A DNA stretch of 64,000 nt from Belnapia arida (GTDB lineage Bacteria; Pseudomonadota; Alphaproteobacteria; Acetobacterales; Acetobacteraceae): assembly GCF_016773205.1 (NCBI RefSeq), contig NZ_JAETWB010000003.1, positions 248,001-312,000 on the forward strand, read 5' to 3'. A model generated the notes under the pieces. It was not told where the DNA came from. It saw nothing but the letters and a program-made list of their open reading frames with translations, and did not search any database. Positions 17,752-26,152 of this stretch are shown here, piece by piece. Position numbers and translations under genes: made by a program. Position 1 is the stretch's first letter, and every line of letters begins with the position of its first letter.

Positions 17752-17795
17752 ACGTTCCGATTTCGGTTGAATTTTACGTATCGATTTCGCATTGA
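17752..17795 (+). repeat. Imperfect direct repeat before the nucleotide-sugar dehydrogenase
   Basis: ACGTTCCGATTTCGGTTGA (17752-17770) and ACGTATCGATTTCGCATTGA (17776-17795) share ACGT, CGATTTCG and TTGA and are offset by 24 bases. The pair lies in an AT-rich stretch ending six bases before the start codon at 17802, so it may be a regulator site or part of the leader. Confidence 0.5.
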
Positions 17796-17801
17796 TGAGC
17801 T

Positions 17802-19169
17802 ATGCCGGATTCGCTCCCGCCGTGCCTGCCACGCTTCCCCGGTCGGATGCGGCCGCTTGCCGCCCGCTTCCGCCAGAGGGAGGCGACCATCGCCGTCATC
17901 GGGCTCGGCTATGTCGGCCTGCCGCTGATCCTCGCCCTGGTCGAGGCCGGCTTCCACGCCATCGGCCTCGATGCCGATCCGGGGCGCCTCGCCGATCTTG
18001 CCGCTGGCCACAGCCCGTTCCGCCAGATCGCGTCCGGCGAGGTCCTGGCGGCCCTCCGCACCAACCGGCTCCGCCTCACCGGCGAGGGCGGGGCGCTGGC
18101 GGAGGCCGATGCCATCCTCGTCTGCGTCCCAACCCCACTCGGCCCGCACCGCGAGCCGGACCTCTCAGCCGTCGAATCCGCCACCCGCCTGATCGCCGCG
18201 CATCTCCGCCCTGGTCAGCTCGTCATCCTCGAATCGACCAGCTTCCCCGGCACCACCCGCGGCGTCATGCAGCCGCTGCTGGAGCAGTCTGGCCTCCGCT
18301 GCGGCCAGGACTTCTTCCTCGCCCACGCGCCGGAGCGGGAGGACCCGGGCAATGCCCAGCACCGCACCGCCAGCATCCCCCGCGTCATCGGCGGCACGGA
18401 CCCGGCCTCCCTTGACCTGGCACTCGCCCTCTACGGTGCCTTCGTCGCCCACACCGTCCCCGTCGCCTCGGCCGATGTGGCGGAAGCGGTGAAGCTCACC
18501 GAGAACACCTTCCGCGCCGTCAACATCGCCCTGATGAACGAGCTGAAGCTTGTCTTCGAGCCCATGGGAATCGACATCTGGGAGGTGATCGAGGCCGCCC
18601 GCACCAAGCCCTTCGGCTACATGCCCTTCTTCCCCGGCCCGGGACTCGGCGGCCACTGCATCCCGGTCGACCCGCACTACCTCACCTGGCAGGCGCGGGC
18701 GCATGGAGTCGCCACCCGCTTCATCGACCTCGCCAGCGAGATCAACGCGGCGATGCCCCGCCATGTGCTGGACCGCCTGGCGGAGGCGCTGGACCGCCAG
18801 CAGGGCAGGGGCCTCCGCGGCAGCCGGATTCTCGTCATCGGCCTGGGCTACAAGCGCAACCTCGAGGATCTCCGTCACAGCCCCGCTTTGGTTCTGATGG
18901 AGATGCTGGAGGCACGCGGCGCCGAGGTCCTCCATCTCGACCCGCTGGTGCCGGTCATCCCGCCCCAGCCCGACCACCCTGGCCTCGTCGGCCGCCGCGG
19001 CATCGCGCCGGGGCCGGAGGCGCTGGCCGGCATCCAGGCCGGCCTCATCGTCACCGACCATGACGGCATCGACTATGCCGGCCTCGTCGCCGCATTGCCC
19101 CTGCTGGTCGATACCCGCAATGCCTGCGCGCGGCTCGGCCTCACCGGACCACATATCGTCAAGGCGTAA
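17802..19169 (+). CDS. Nucleotide sugar dehydrogenase, UDP-GlcNAc/ManNAc-type
   Basis: A 455-residue enzyme of the UDP-glucose/GDP-mannose dehydrogenase family. It oxidises the C6 alcohol of a UDP-sugar to the uronic acid with two NAD+. Visible parts are the NAD fold IAVIGLGYVGLPL (about residues 30-42), the VPTPLG turn, the ESTSFPGTT loop, the helix around VKLTENTFRAVNIAL, and the active-site GPGLGGHCIPVDP containing the catalytic cysteine. GYKRNLEDLRHSPAL starts the UDP-binding domain. The layout is closer to WecC/WbpA/TviB types than to Ugd. The true start may be the Met at residue 16. It probably supplies an acidic sugar for surface glycans, matching the adjoining glycosyltransferases. 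Confidence 0.9.
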   Translation: MPDSLPPCLPRFPGRMRPLAARFRQREATIAVIGLGYVGLPLILALVEAGFHAIGLDADPGRLADLAAGHSPFRQIASGEVLAALRTNRLRLTGEGGALAEADAILVCVPTPLGPHREPDLSAVESATRLIAAHLRPGQLVILESTSFPGTTRGVMQPLLEQSGLRCGQDFFLAHAPEREDPGNAQHRTASIPRVIGGTDPASLDLALALYGAFVAHTVPVASADVAEAVKLTENTFRAVNIALMNELKLVFEPMGIDIWEVIEAARTKPFGYMPFFPGPGLGGHCIPVDPHYLTWQARAHGVATRFIDLASEINAAMPRHVLDRLAEALDRQQGRGLRGSRILVIGLGYKRNLEDLRHSPALVLMEMLEARGAEVLHLDPLVPVIPPQPDHPGLVGRRGIAPGPEALAGIQAGLIVTDHDGIDYAGLVAALPLLVDTRNACARLGLTGPHIVKA

Positions 19170-19242
19170 GTTCCCTTCCGATCACGCTCTTGTCATCGCG
19201 ATCACCCCCTCGGGTGTGCACGAATCCGCGGGGCAGCCAGGG

Positions 19243-19452
19243 ATGGCAGAGATGGACCGCCAGGACACGCGCCGCTTCGGCCCCGGCAATTCGATTCTTG
19301 GCGGCGCCGCCGGCGGGTTGAGCTACGAGGGCGCACTTCGCGACGCCGTCGCCCGCGAGACGGCCGCCCGCCGCCGCGAGGCCGGCCAGCTCCGCCCCGT
19401 TCCCGCCCCGCAGACCCAGCCCCGCCGCGAGCGCGAGCCGGCCGAGGCCTGA
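19243..19452 (+). CDS. Small hypothetical protein
   Basis: A 69-residue ORF with no family I recognise. It is polar, with a GGAAGGLSYEGALRDAV segment followed by an Arg/Glu/Pro-rich tail, and lacks membrane segments. A CAGGG lies just before the ATG at 19243; a second ATG at 19252 is possible. The stop codon ends exactly where the convergent flavoprotein gene ends, with no base between. Coding choice looks like the neighbours, but no conserved feature confirms it. Confidence 0.45.
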   Translation: MAEMDRQDTRRFGPGNSILGGAAGGLSYEGALRDAVARETAARRREAGQLRPVPAPQTQPRREREPAEA

Positions 19453-20082
19453 TCAATACATCGTATCGATCAGCCGCTGCGGCGCCTCCTTGTCATAGGA
19501 GGCCGGGTCGACCATGCCGTCGGTATGGGCCGCGATGATCTCGCCCATGCTCGGCACCGCTTGCGGCCGCTCCCGCTCGCCCCAGAGCTTGGAGCGCATC
19601 ACCGCCTTGGCGCATTGCATATAGGCCTCGCGCAGGCTGACCAGCACCACGGTCGCCGGCAGCTTCCCCCGCTCCTCGAAGCGCCCGCGCAGCGCCGGGT
19701 CGGCCGTGATCCGCGCCGTCCCGTTCACCCTGAGCGCCTCGCCCACCCCGGGGACGAGGAAGAGCAGCGCGACCTCCGGGTTGGCGATGATGTCCCTCAG
19801 CGCATCCAGCCGGTTGTTCCCCCGCCGATCCGGCAGGGCGAGCGTCCGGTCGTCGAGCGCCTGGATGAAGCCCGGTGCATCCCCGCGCGGCGTCGCATGC
19901 ACCCCCTCCGGCCCGACCGTCGCCAGTATGGCGAAGGGCGAGGCGGCGATGAAGGCCATCGCCTTTGCCTCCAGCCGTGGGATCACCTTCTTCAGCACCA
20001 GTTCGCGCGGCGGGTCGTAATGCCGCGCCAGCTCCTCGAGCGTGGCGACGGCGAAGGGATCGGCAGGCGGCAGGGCGTCCAT
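19453..20082 (-). CDS. Pyridoxamine 5'-phosphate oxidase-family FMN-binding protein
   Basis: A 209-residue split-barrel flavoprotein. The core is FIAASPFAILATVGPEGVHATPRGD (about residues 44-68), then LALPDRRGNNRLDALRDIIANPEVALLFLVPG, where the conserved D-R-R-G-N-N-R and N-P motifs form the FMN site of the MSMEG_1061-like PPOX subgroup. The end, YMQCAKAVMRSKLW, is also characteristic of that subgroup. Such proteins bind flavin and reduce or oxidise small molecules, but the substrate here is unknown. It is transcribed away from yebC and ends flush against a small convergent ORF. Confidence 0.88.
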   Translation of the reverse strand: MDALPPADPFAVATLEELARHYDPPRELVLKKVIPRLEAKAMAFIAASPFAILATVGPEGVHATPRGDAPGFIQALDDRTLALPDRRGNNRLDALRDIIANPEVALLFLVPGVGEALRVNGTARITADPALRGRFEERGKLPATVVLVSLREAYMQCAKAVMRSKLWGERERPQAVPSMGEIIAAHTDGMVDPASYDKEAPQRLIDTMY

Positions 20083-20129
20083 GGAGGGGAAGCCTGCCAG
20101 CCCGCGGCCCCCATCCGCAAGCCTCCCCG

Positions 20130-20158
20130 TGGCGCTCGGCCTCCGCGCTCGCTATAAG
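20130..20158 (+). promoter_or_regulatory. Weak promoter candidate upstream of yebC
   Basis: TATAAG (20153-20158) is a good -10 box, but the hexamer 17 bases before it (TGGCGC, 20130-20135) matches -35 poorly. It lies 45 bases before the yebC start and could drive the yebC-ruv run. Confidence 0.3.
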
Positions 20159-20202
20159 CCGCTCTTCATTCGGAATCTCAGGAACGGGAGAAGGCTGGGG
20201 CC

Positions 20203-20952
20203 ATGGCCGGCCACTCGCACGCCAAGAACATCATGCACCGCAAGGCGGCCCAGGGCGCCAAGAAGGCTCGCGCCTTCGGCAAGCTGATCCGCGAAATCAC
20301 GGTCTCCGCCAAGATGGGCCTGCCGGACCCGGCGATGAACCCGCGGCTGCGCGCCGCGGTCAAGGCCGCGCTCACCTCGAACATGACGCGCGACACCATC
20401 GACCGCGCCATCAAGCGCGCTGGCCAGGCCGGCCAGGGCGAGGACTACCAGGAGGTGCGCTACGAGGGCTACGGCCCCTACGGCGTCGCCATCATCGTGG
20501 AAGCCCTGACCGACAATCGCAACCGCACGGCTGGCGACATCCGCAGCGCCTTCGCCAAGGCGGGCGGCGCGCTCGGCGAGACCAACAGCGTCTCCTTCCA
20601 GTTCGAGCGGAAGGGCGTGCTCTGGTTCCCGGGCCTTCCCGGCCAGGAGGAGGCGATGCTGGAAGCCGCCATCGAGGCCGGCGCCCAGGACGTCGAGTCC
20701 GATGAGGAAGGCCACGAGGTCACCTGCGCGCCGGAGGACTTCTTCGCCGTCCGCGACGCGCTCGAGGCCCGCTTCGGCAGCCCGGAGAGCGCCCGGATCG
20801 AGTGGGTGCCGAATATCCGCATCGACCTCGACGAGGAGAAGGCGGGGGACATCCTCAAGCTGATCGACCGCCTCGACGAGAGCGACGACGTGCAGAACGT
20901 CTACGCCAATTTCGAAGTGTCGGAGGCCGTGTCGCAGCGGCTCTCCGCCTGA
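20203..20952 (+). CDS. yebC: YebC/PmpR-type protein (TACO1 family)
   Basis: A 249-residue protein, full family length. It opens with [20 protein letters not shown], the near-invariant YebC start, followed by [28 protein letters not shown] and [14 protein letters not shown]. Members have been described as DNA-binding regulators, for example of the neighbouring ruv genes and quorum sensing; recent work on TACO1 and YebC links them to relieving ribosome stalling at proline runs. A GGGAGAAGG stretch precedes the ATG. Its stop overlaps the presumed start of ruvC, giving the classic yebC-ruvCAB order. Confidence 0.96.
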   Translation: MAGHSHAKNIMHRKAAQGAKKARAFGKLIREITVSAKMGLPDPAMNPRLRAAVKAALTSNMTRDTIDRAIKRAGQAGQGEDYQEVRYEGYGPYGVAIIVEALTDNRNRTAGDIRSAFAKAGGALGETNSVSFQFERKGVLWFPGLPGQEEAMLEAAIEAGAQDVESDEEGHEVTCAPEDFFAVRDALEARFGSPESARIEWVPNIRIDLDEEKAGDILKLIDRLDESDDVQNVYANFEVSEAVSQRLSA

Positions 20953-21464
20953 CGGGCGCCGTCCGCCTCCTCGGCCTCGACCCCGGCCTGCAGCATACGG
21001 GCTGGGGCATGGTGGAGAGCATCGGCAACCGGCTCCGCCACCTGGCCGACGGCGTCATCTCCACCGATGCCGACCAGCCGCTGGCCGAGCGCCTCTGCAC
21101 CCTCCATCGCGGCTTGGCAGCCCTGATCGAGCAGTGGCGCCCACAGGAGGCCGCCGTCGAGCATACCTATGTCAACAAGAACCCCGGCGCCGCGCTCAAG
21201 CTCGGCCAGGCGCGCGGCGTGGTGCTGGTGACGCCCGCCCTCGCCGGCATCCAAGTCGCCGAATACCAGGCGATGGAGGTGAAGCGCGCCGTGGTCGGCA
21301 CCGGCCATGCCGACAAGGCGCAGGTGGAGGCGATGGTCCGCCGCCTGCTTCCCGGTGCCACCATCCGCCGCTCCGACGCCGCCGATGCGCTCGCGGTCGC
21401 CATCTGCCACGCCCACCACCGCGGCACGAAGCTCGCCTATGCCAAGGGCTACGTACCCGCATGA
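20949..21464 (+). CDS. ruvC: Crossover junction endodeoxyribonuclease RuvC, non-standard start
   Basis: RuvC resolves Holliday junctions with Ruv[16 protein letters not shown] carries the first catalytic Asp, [21 protein letters not shown] the Glu, and [17 protein letters not shown] the last acidic pair, so the active site is complete. The problem is the start. No ATG, GTG or TTG lies in frame between 20802 (a GTG deep inside yebC) and 21009, which is past the first Asp. The CTG at 20949 overlaps the yebC stop as CTGA and gives 171 residues, the normal length. I therefore place the start there; the GTG at 20802 would add 49 residues unlike the family. Confidence 0.88.
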   Translation: MTGAVRLLGLDPGLQHTGWGMVESIGNRLRHLADGVISTDADQPLAERLCTLHRGLAALIEQWRPQEAAVEHTYVNKNPGAALKLGQARGVVLVTPALAGIQVAEYQAMEVKRAVVGTGHADKAQVEAMVRRLLPGATIRRSDAADALAVAICHAHHRGTKLAYAKGYVPA

Positions 21465-21510
21465 GCCCGCCGCTTCGGCCTTCCGGCCCTGCCGCCACCG
21501 GGAGGCAGGC

Positions 21511-22119
21511 ATGATCGGGAAACTAACCGGCAAGCTGGACGGGCTACTCGAGGGCGGCTGCATCTTCGACGTCAACGGCGTGGGCTATTTGTTGTCCTGT
21601 TCCACCAAGACCCTCGACCGCCTGCGCGACGTGCAGGGCCAGGCAGCGATGCTGGTCGAGACCCAGGTGCGCCAGGACGCCATCGTCCTCGTCGGCTTCG
21701 GCAGCGCGGCGGAGCGCGACACCTTCCGCAAGCTCACCTCCGTCCAGGGCGTCGGCACCAAGCTGGCGCTCGACATCCTCTCCGCCTTCGGCCCCGAGGA
21801 CCTAGCCGAGGCCGTCCGCCGCGGCGACCGCACCGGCCTCCGCCAGGCGAACGGCGTCGGCGCCAAGCTCGCCGACCGCCTGGTGACGGAGCTGCGCGAC
21901 TGGGCCGGCGGCATCCAGCCGCCGAGCGGCATCGCTACCGGCCCAGCGACCGCCGCGCCTCCGGCCGGCGCTGCCGCCGATGCCGTCTCCGCGCTGATGA
22001 ATCTCGGCTGGAAGCGCCCCGAGGCCCAGGCCGCCGTCAACCGTGCCCAGGCCCGCCTCGGCGAGGGTGTGCCGCTTGAATCCCTGATCCGCGACAGCCT
22101 GAAGGAGCTCGCCCGATGA
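21511..22119 (+). CDS. ruvA: Holliday junction branch migration protein RuvA
   Basis: A 202-residue protein with the three RuvA domains. An OB-fold starts [11 protein letters not shown] and includes [12 protein letters not shown] helix-hairpin-helix region has [17 protein letters not shown] and [19 protein letters not shown] flexible Ala/Pro linker precedes the C-terminal RuvB-binding domain ([16 protein letters not shown]). It binds the four-way junction as a tetramer and loads RuvB. GGGAGG just before the ATG at 21511 is a good ribosome site. It sits 46 bases after ruvC and overlaps ruvB by four bases. Confidence 0.96.
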   Translation: MIGKLTGKLDGLLEGGCIFDVNGVGYLLSCSTKTLDRLRDVQGQAAMLVETQVRQDAIVLVGFGSAAERDTFRKLTSVQGVGTKLALDILSAFGPEDLAEAVRRGDRTGLRQANGVGAKLADRLVTELRDWAGGIQPPSGIATGPATAAPPAGAAADAVSALMNLGWKRPEAQAAVNRAQARLGEGVPLESLIRDSLKELAR

Positions 22120-23201
22120 GCGGCTCCCGCCGTCGTCCGCCCCCACCGCCCCCGCCGGAGAGCGAAGCCGACGACCGCATCACCACCCCCGTCAGCACCG
22201 ACGAGGACGCGGCCGAGGCGACGCTCCGCCCGCAGGTCCTGGCCGACTTCACCGGCCAGCAATCCCTCCGCGAGAACCTCGCCGTCTTCATCCAGGCCGC
22301 CCGCGCCCGCGGCGAGGCGCTCGACCACGTCCTCCTCCACGGTCCGCCCGGCCTCGGCAAGACGACGCTGGCGCAGATCGTCGCCCGCGAATTGGGCGTC
22401 GGCTTCCGCGCGACCAGCGGCCCCATCCTGCAACGCGCCGGCGATCTCGCCGCCATCCTGACGAACCTGCAGCCCCGCGACGTACTCTTCGTCGACGAGA
22501 TCCACCGCCTGCAGCCGGCGCTGGAGGAAACCCTCTATCCCGCGATGGAGGATTTCCAGCTCGACCTCATCATCGGCGAGGGCCCGGCCGCCCGCACCGT
22601 GCGGATCGACCTGCCCCCCTTCACCCTGGTCGGCGCCACGACCCGCGCCGGCCTGCTGGCGACGCCGCTGCGCGACCGCTTCGGCATCCCGCTCCGCCTG
22701 CAATTCTACACGCCGGAGGAGCTGCTGCGGATCGTCACCCGCGGCGCGCAGAAGCTGTCCTTCGTCCTGTCGGAGGACGGCGCCTGGGAGATCGCCCGGC
22801 GCTCGCGCGGCACCCCCCGCATCGCCGGCCGGCTGCTGCGCCGGGTGCGGGACTTCGCCAGCGTCGCCGGCATCCCCGCCGACCGCGCCATGGTGGATGG
22901 CGCATTGAACCGGCTGGAAGTGGACAGCAAGGGGCTGGACGCCATGGACCGCCGCTACCTGCGGCGAATCGCCGAGCACCACAATGGCGGCCCGGTCGGT
23001 GTCGAGACCCTGGCCGCGGCGCTGGCCGAGGCGCGCGACACGCTGGAGGACGTCATCGAGCCCTACCTGATCCAGGAGGGGCTCATCTTGCGCACCCCGC
23101 GCGGCCGGATGCTCGGCATGCCCGGCTGGACCCATCTCGGCCTCAGCCCGCCCGCCAGCTTCGCCATCCAACCTGACCTGCTCTCGGGCGGCGAGCCGTG
23201 A
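22116..23201 (+). CDS. ruvB: Holliday junction branch migration helicase RuvB
   Basis: A 361-residue AAA+ motor. Walker A is [12 protein letters not shown] (about residues 73-84), Walker B is [10 protein letters not shown], sensor 1 is [12 protein letters not shown], and the arginine finger region is TPLRDRFG. The C-terminal winged helix has the expected [12 protein letters not shown] end. The N-terminal 40 residues are longer and more proline-rich than in E. coli. It pumps DNA through RuvA to move the junction. Its ATG overlaps the ruvA stop and its own stop overlaps the GTG of ybgC, so ruvA-ruvB-ybgC are translationally linked. Confidence 0.97.
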   Translation: MSGSRRRPPPPPPPESEADDRITTPVSTDEDAAEATLRPQVLADFTGQQSLRENLAVFIQAARARGEALDHVLLHGPPGLGKTTLAQIVARELGVGFRATSGPILQRAGDLAAILTNLQPRDVLFVDEIHRLQPALEETLYPAMEDFQLDLIIGEGPAARTVRIDLPPFTLVGATTRAGLLATPLRDRFGIPLRLQFYTPEELLRIVTRGAQKLSFVLSEDGAWEIARRSRGTPRIAGRLLRRVRDFASVAGIPADRAMVDGALNRLEVDSKGLDAMDRRYLRRIAEHHNGGPVGVETLAAALAEARDTLEDVIEPYLIQEGLILRTPRGRMLGMPGWTHLGLSPPASFAIQPDLLSGGEP

Positions 23202-23632
23202 AGACGCCTCCACCCGGCCAAGCCCACCATTTCCCGATTCGGGTCTATTTCGAGGACACCGACGCGGGCGGCGTCGCCTATCACGCCAACTACCTCCGCT
23301 GGGCCGAGCGGGCGCGCACGGAATCCTTGCGCGACATGGGCTTGCCGCATCAACTGATGATGGAGCGTCATCATTCGATACTCGTGGTGCGTCGCATCGA
23401 AGTAGAGTATTGGCGCCCCGCGCGGCTCGATGACGCAATCGTGGTCGAGACGCGGGTGATGGCGGTGCGCGGCGTTACCCTCCTGCTCGACCAGCGCATG
23501 GTCTGGGCGGAGGAGGCGCTTGCCGCCCTGCATGTGGAACTGGCCTGCATCGACCGGGACACGCTGCGGCCGAAGCGCATACCCGAACCCTGGCGCGCGG
23601 CCCTGGCCGACGCGCCGGGCGCGGCTCGATAG
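23198..23632 (+). CDS. ybgC: Tol-Pal-associated acyl-CoA thioesterase YbgC
   Basis: A 144-residue hot-dog-fold thioesterase. The active-site segment [20 protein letters not shown] (about residues 17-36) holds the catalytic Asp and the YHxNY signature of the 4-hydroxybenzoyl-CoA thioesterase/YbgC group. It hydrolyses short-chain acyl-CoA and in other bacteria associates with phospholipid-synthesis enzymes at the membrane. The start is GTG at 23198, overlapping the ruvB stop. It precedes tolQ by 14 bases, its standard place at the head of the tol-pal cluster. Confidence 0.94.
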   Translation: MKTPPPGQAHHFPIRVYFEDTDAGGVAYHANYLRWAERARTESLRDMGLPHQLMMERHHSILVVRRIEVEYWRPARLDDAIVVETRVMAVRGVTLLLDQRMVWAEEALAALHVELACIDRDTLRPKRIPEPWRAALADAPGAAR

Positions 23633-23646
23633 AGAGGAGAGAGGCG

Positions 23647-24405
23647 GTGGACCGCAGCGTGACGGCGACGGATCTGGGCGGCGCATTGCACGACCTGTCC
23701 CTGTGGGGACTGTTCCTCCAGGCCGACTGGGTGGTGAAGCTCGTGATGGTCGGGCTGCTGCTCGCCTCCGTCTGGGTCTGGGCCATCGTCTTCGAGAAGG
23801 TCACCAGCCTCCGCCGCGCCAACCGCGCGGCCGACGGCTTCGAGGACGCCTTCTGGTCCGGCGGCAGCCTCGACGACCTGTTCCGCAAGGAGGGCGAGCA
23901 GCCCTCGCACCCCATGGCCGCCGTCTTTGCCGCCGCCATGCGCGAATGGCGCCGCAGCGCCCAGCGCCTCGCCGGCTCCGACCTCGTCGCCGCCGGGCTG
24001 AAGGAGCGCATCGACCGCAGCATGAACCTCGCCGTGCAGCGGGAGATGGACCGCCTGGAGCGCTGGATGGTCTTCCTCGCCTCGGTCGGCTCGGTCGGGC
24101 CCTTCGTCGGTCTCTTCGGCACGGTCTGGGGCATCATGAACAGCTTCGCCGCCATCGCGGGCATGCAGAACACCAACCTCGCCGTCGTCGCGCCGGGCAT
24201 CGCGGAAGCCCTCTTCGCCACCGCGATCGGCCTCGTCGCCGCCATCCCGGCGGTGCTCGCCTACAACAAGATCAGCACCGACCTCGCCCGCTTCGCCAGC
24301 CGGCTCGAGGGCTTCGCAGCCGAGTTCGGCGGCATCCTCTCCCGCCAGTCGGAAAGCGCGGTGATCGGCACCGAGACCCGCACCCCCGCCGCGGTCGCGG
24401 AATAG
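23647..24405 (+). CDS. tolQ: Tol-Pal system proton channel subunit TolQ
   Basis: A 252-residue inner-membrane protein of the ExbB/MotA/TolQ family. Three membrane helices are seen near residues 25-48 (VVKLVMVGLLLASVWVWAIV), 145-168 and 185-205. The conserved GPFVGLFGTVWGIMNSF and ALFATAIGLVAAIPAVLAYN segments line the proton path. With TolR it uses proton-motive force to drive TolA and pull the outer membrane inward at division. The GTG start at 23647 follows AGAGGAGAGAGG, a strong ribosome site. Four bases separate it from tolR. Confidence 0.96.
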   Translation: MDRSVTATDLGGALHDLSLWGLFLQADWVVKLVMVGLLLASVWVWAIVFEKVTSLRRANRAADGFEDAFWSGGSLDDLFRKEGEQPSHPMAAVFAAAMREWRRSAQRLAGSDLVAAGLKERIDRSMNLAVQREMDRLERWMVFLASVGSVGPFVGLFGTVWGIMNSFAAIAGMQNTNLAVVAPGIAEALFATAIGLVAAIPAVLAYNKISTDLARFASRLEGFAAEFGGILSRQSESAVIGTETRTPAAVAE

Positions 24406-24409
24406 CCCC

Positions 24410-24913
24410 ATGGCCGCTTCCCTGAACGCCGGCCGTGGCAGAGGCCGCGGCCGCTACCGCCCGATGGCCGAGATCAACGTGACGCCGCTGGTCGACGTCA
24501 TGCTCGTGCTGCTCATCATCTTCATGGTGGCGGCCCCGCTGATGACGGTGGGCGTCCCCGTCGACCTGCCGAAGACCCAGGCCAGCGCGCTCAACCAGGA
24601 CAACGAGCCGATCACCATCACGGTGAACCCGGAGGGCAAGATCTTCCTCCAGGAGACCGAGGTGCCGCTCGAGAACCTGGTCGCCCAGCTCCAGGCCATC
24701 GCCGGCGCCAACGCCCAGGGGCCGAACGCGCAGGAGCGCCGCATCTTCGTCCGAGGCGACAAGGCAATCAGCTATGGCCGGGTCATGGAGGTGATGGGCG
24801 TCATCAGCGCCGGCGGCTTCAGCAAGGTGGCGCTGCTCGCCGAGCAGCCGGCCGGCCGGCCAGCCACCGGCGCGGCCCCGGCCGCCCGCCCCGCCACCCG
24901 TCCGACCCGCTAA
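24410..24913 (+). CDS. tolR: Tol-Pal system protein TolR
   Basis: A 167-residue ExbD/TolR-family protein. After a short Arg-rich cytoplasmic segment it has EINVTPLVDVMLVLLIIFMV, whose Asp is the proton-carrying residue of the single membrane helix. The periplasmic domain follows, with DLPKTQA and the IFVRGDKAISYGRVMEVMGVI strand-helix. The C-terminal 20 residues are Ala/Pro/Arg-rich and probably disordered. It works with TolQ to energise TolA. It is embedded in the tolQRA run with short gaps. Confidence 0.96.
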   Translation: MAASLNAGRGRGRGRYRPMAEINVTPLVDVMLVLLIIFMVAAPLMTVGVPVDLPKTQASALNQDNEPITITVNPEGKIFLQETEVPLENLVAQLQAIAGANAQGPNAQERRIFVRGDKAISYGRVMEVMGVISAGGFSKVALLAEQPAGRPATGAAPAARPATRPTR

Positions 24914-24945
24914 GCGACAGAAAGGCCACGCGCGGGGGCGCGGTC

Positions 24946-26115
24946 ATGCAGAATAGGGGAATGCGTTTCTGGGGGCTCGTCTCGGCGGCATTGCACGTCG
25001 TCGCCCTCTTGCTCGGCCTGGTCTTCGGCCTGCCTCCCAAGCTGGATGAGCCGAAGGAGGAGGCCATCGCCGTCGAGCTGGTCGCCAGCCTGCCCGCCCA
25101 GCAGGCCCAGGGCTCGTCGGAGGCGGCGCCCGTCGCAGCCCCCACCTCCGTCCCGCAGCCGCCGCGGCCCGAGCCGCCGGCGCCGGAGCCGGCGCGCGAG
25201 GATCGCCTGCCGACCCCGCCACCTCCGCCGCCGCCTCCGCCCGCGGCTGCCCCGCCGCCGCCCGCGCCCCAGGCCCAGGCCGCGCCGCCGCGCCCGAGCC
25301 CGCCGACGCCCGCGCCGCCGCAACCCGCCCCGGCGCCGCCGGCCCCGGCACCGCCCCGCCCGCAGCCGCAGCAGCAGGTCGCCGAGGTCGCGCCGCTGCC
25401 CCTGCCGCCGCCCCCCGTGCCCGAGCCGCCGCGCCCGACGCCGCCCACGCCGACGCCGCCCGCCCAGCCGCCGCGCCCGCAGCCTCAGGCCCAGCCGGCG
25501 CCGCCGACCCCGCCAACGCCGCCGCGCCCGCAGCAGCAACAGGCCCAGGCGACGCCCGCCCCGCCGCGCCCCGACGCGCGCCCGGCGCCACCGACGCCCG
25601 TCCCGCCGCCGCCCCAGACCAGCCAGCAGGCCGGCACCGGCCGCACGCCACCGGTCGCCCGTCCGCAGGAGCTGAGCAACAGCGTGCAGAGCACGCTCGA
25701 CCGACTGCGCCAGATGCAGGCCTCGAACGAGGCGCCGCGCGGTCGCCCGCAAACCACCCCCGGCGCCCCGCAGACGGGCGGTGGCACGCCAACCGGCACC
25801 GCCTCGCTGAGCGCCGGCGAGCGCGCCGGCCTTGCCGAGAAGATCAGCGAGTGCTGGAGCGTCGACGCCGGCGGCCTCAACATCCAGAGCATCGTCGTCG
25901 AGTTCCGCGTCGAGGTGGATGCCGCCGGCACCGTCCGCAACGTCCGCCCCAACGGCTCGCCGCCGGCCGAGCCGCGCGCCCGCGCCGTCTATGAGGCTGC
26001 GCGCCGTGCGCTGCTCGACCCGAAATGCAACCCGCTGCCGCTGCCGCGTGAGCGCCTCGCCGCCCTGCGCGACACCATATTCCGCTTCAATCCGCGCGAC
26101 CTCGGCCTGCGCTGA
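24946..26115 (+). CDS. tolA: Proline-rich TolA-like energy transducer
   Basis: A 389-residue envelope-spanning protein placed where TolA is expected. One N-terminal membrane helix ([21 protein letters not shown], about residues 8-28) anchors it. Residues about 60-235 are dominated by Pro with Ala, Gln and Arg, not the Ala/Lys/Glu helix of E. coli TolA, so the spacer should be a stiff polyproline-like rod. The C-terminal 110 residues ([15 protein letters not shown], then [17 protein letters not shown]) form the TolA/TonB-like domain that meets TolB and Pal. The ATG at 24946 is used; a second ATG at 24961 is possible. Confidence 0.93.
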   Translation: MQNRGMRFWGLVSAALHVVALLLGLVFGLPPKLDEPKEEAIAVELVASLPAQQAQGSSEAAPVAAPTSVPQPPRPEPPAPEPAREDRLPTPPPPPPPPPAAAPPPPAPQAQAAPPRPSPPTPAPPQPAPAPPAPAPPRPQPQQQVAEVAPLPLPPPPVPEPPRPTPPTPTPPAQPPRPQPQAQPAPPTPPTPPRPQQQQAQATPAPPRPDARPAPPTPVPPPPQTSQQAGTGRTPPVARPQELSNSVQSTLDRLRQMQASNEAPRGRPQTTPGAPQTGGGTPTGTASLSAGERAGLAEKISECWSVDAGGLNIQSIVVEFRVEVDAAGTVRNVRPNGSPPAEPRARAVYEAARRALLDPKCNPLPLPRERLAALRDTIFRFNPRDLGLR

Positions 26116-26152
26116 GGCCATGCAGGCCTGTAACTACCGGAGGAAGACCCAG

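Noticed and set aside
25046-25675. Repeated C/G-rich triplets as a DNA repeat or CRISPR-like array
   Set aside because: They encode the proline-rich TolA spacer; there is no constant repeat and spacer pattern.
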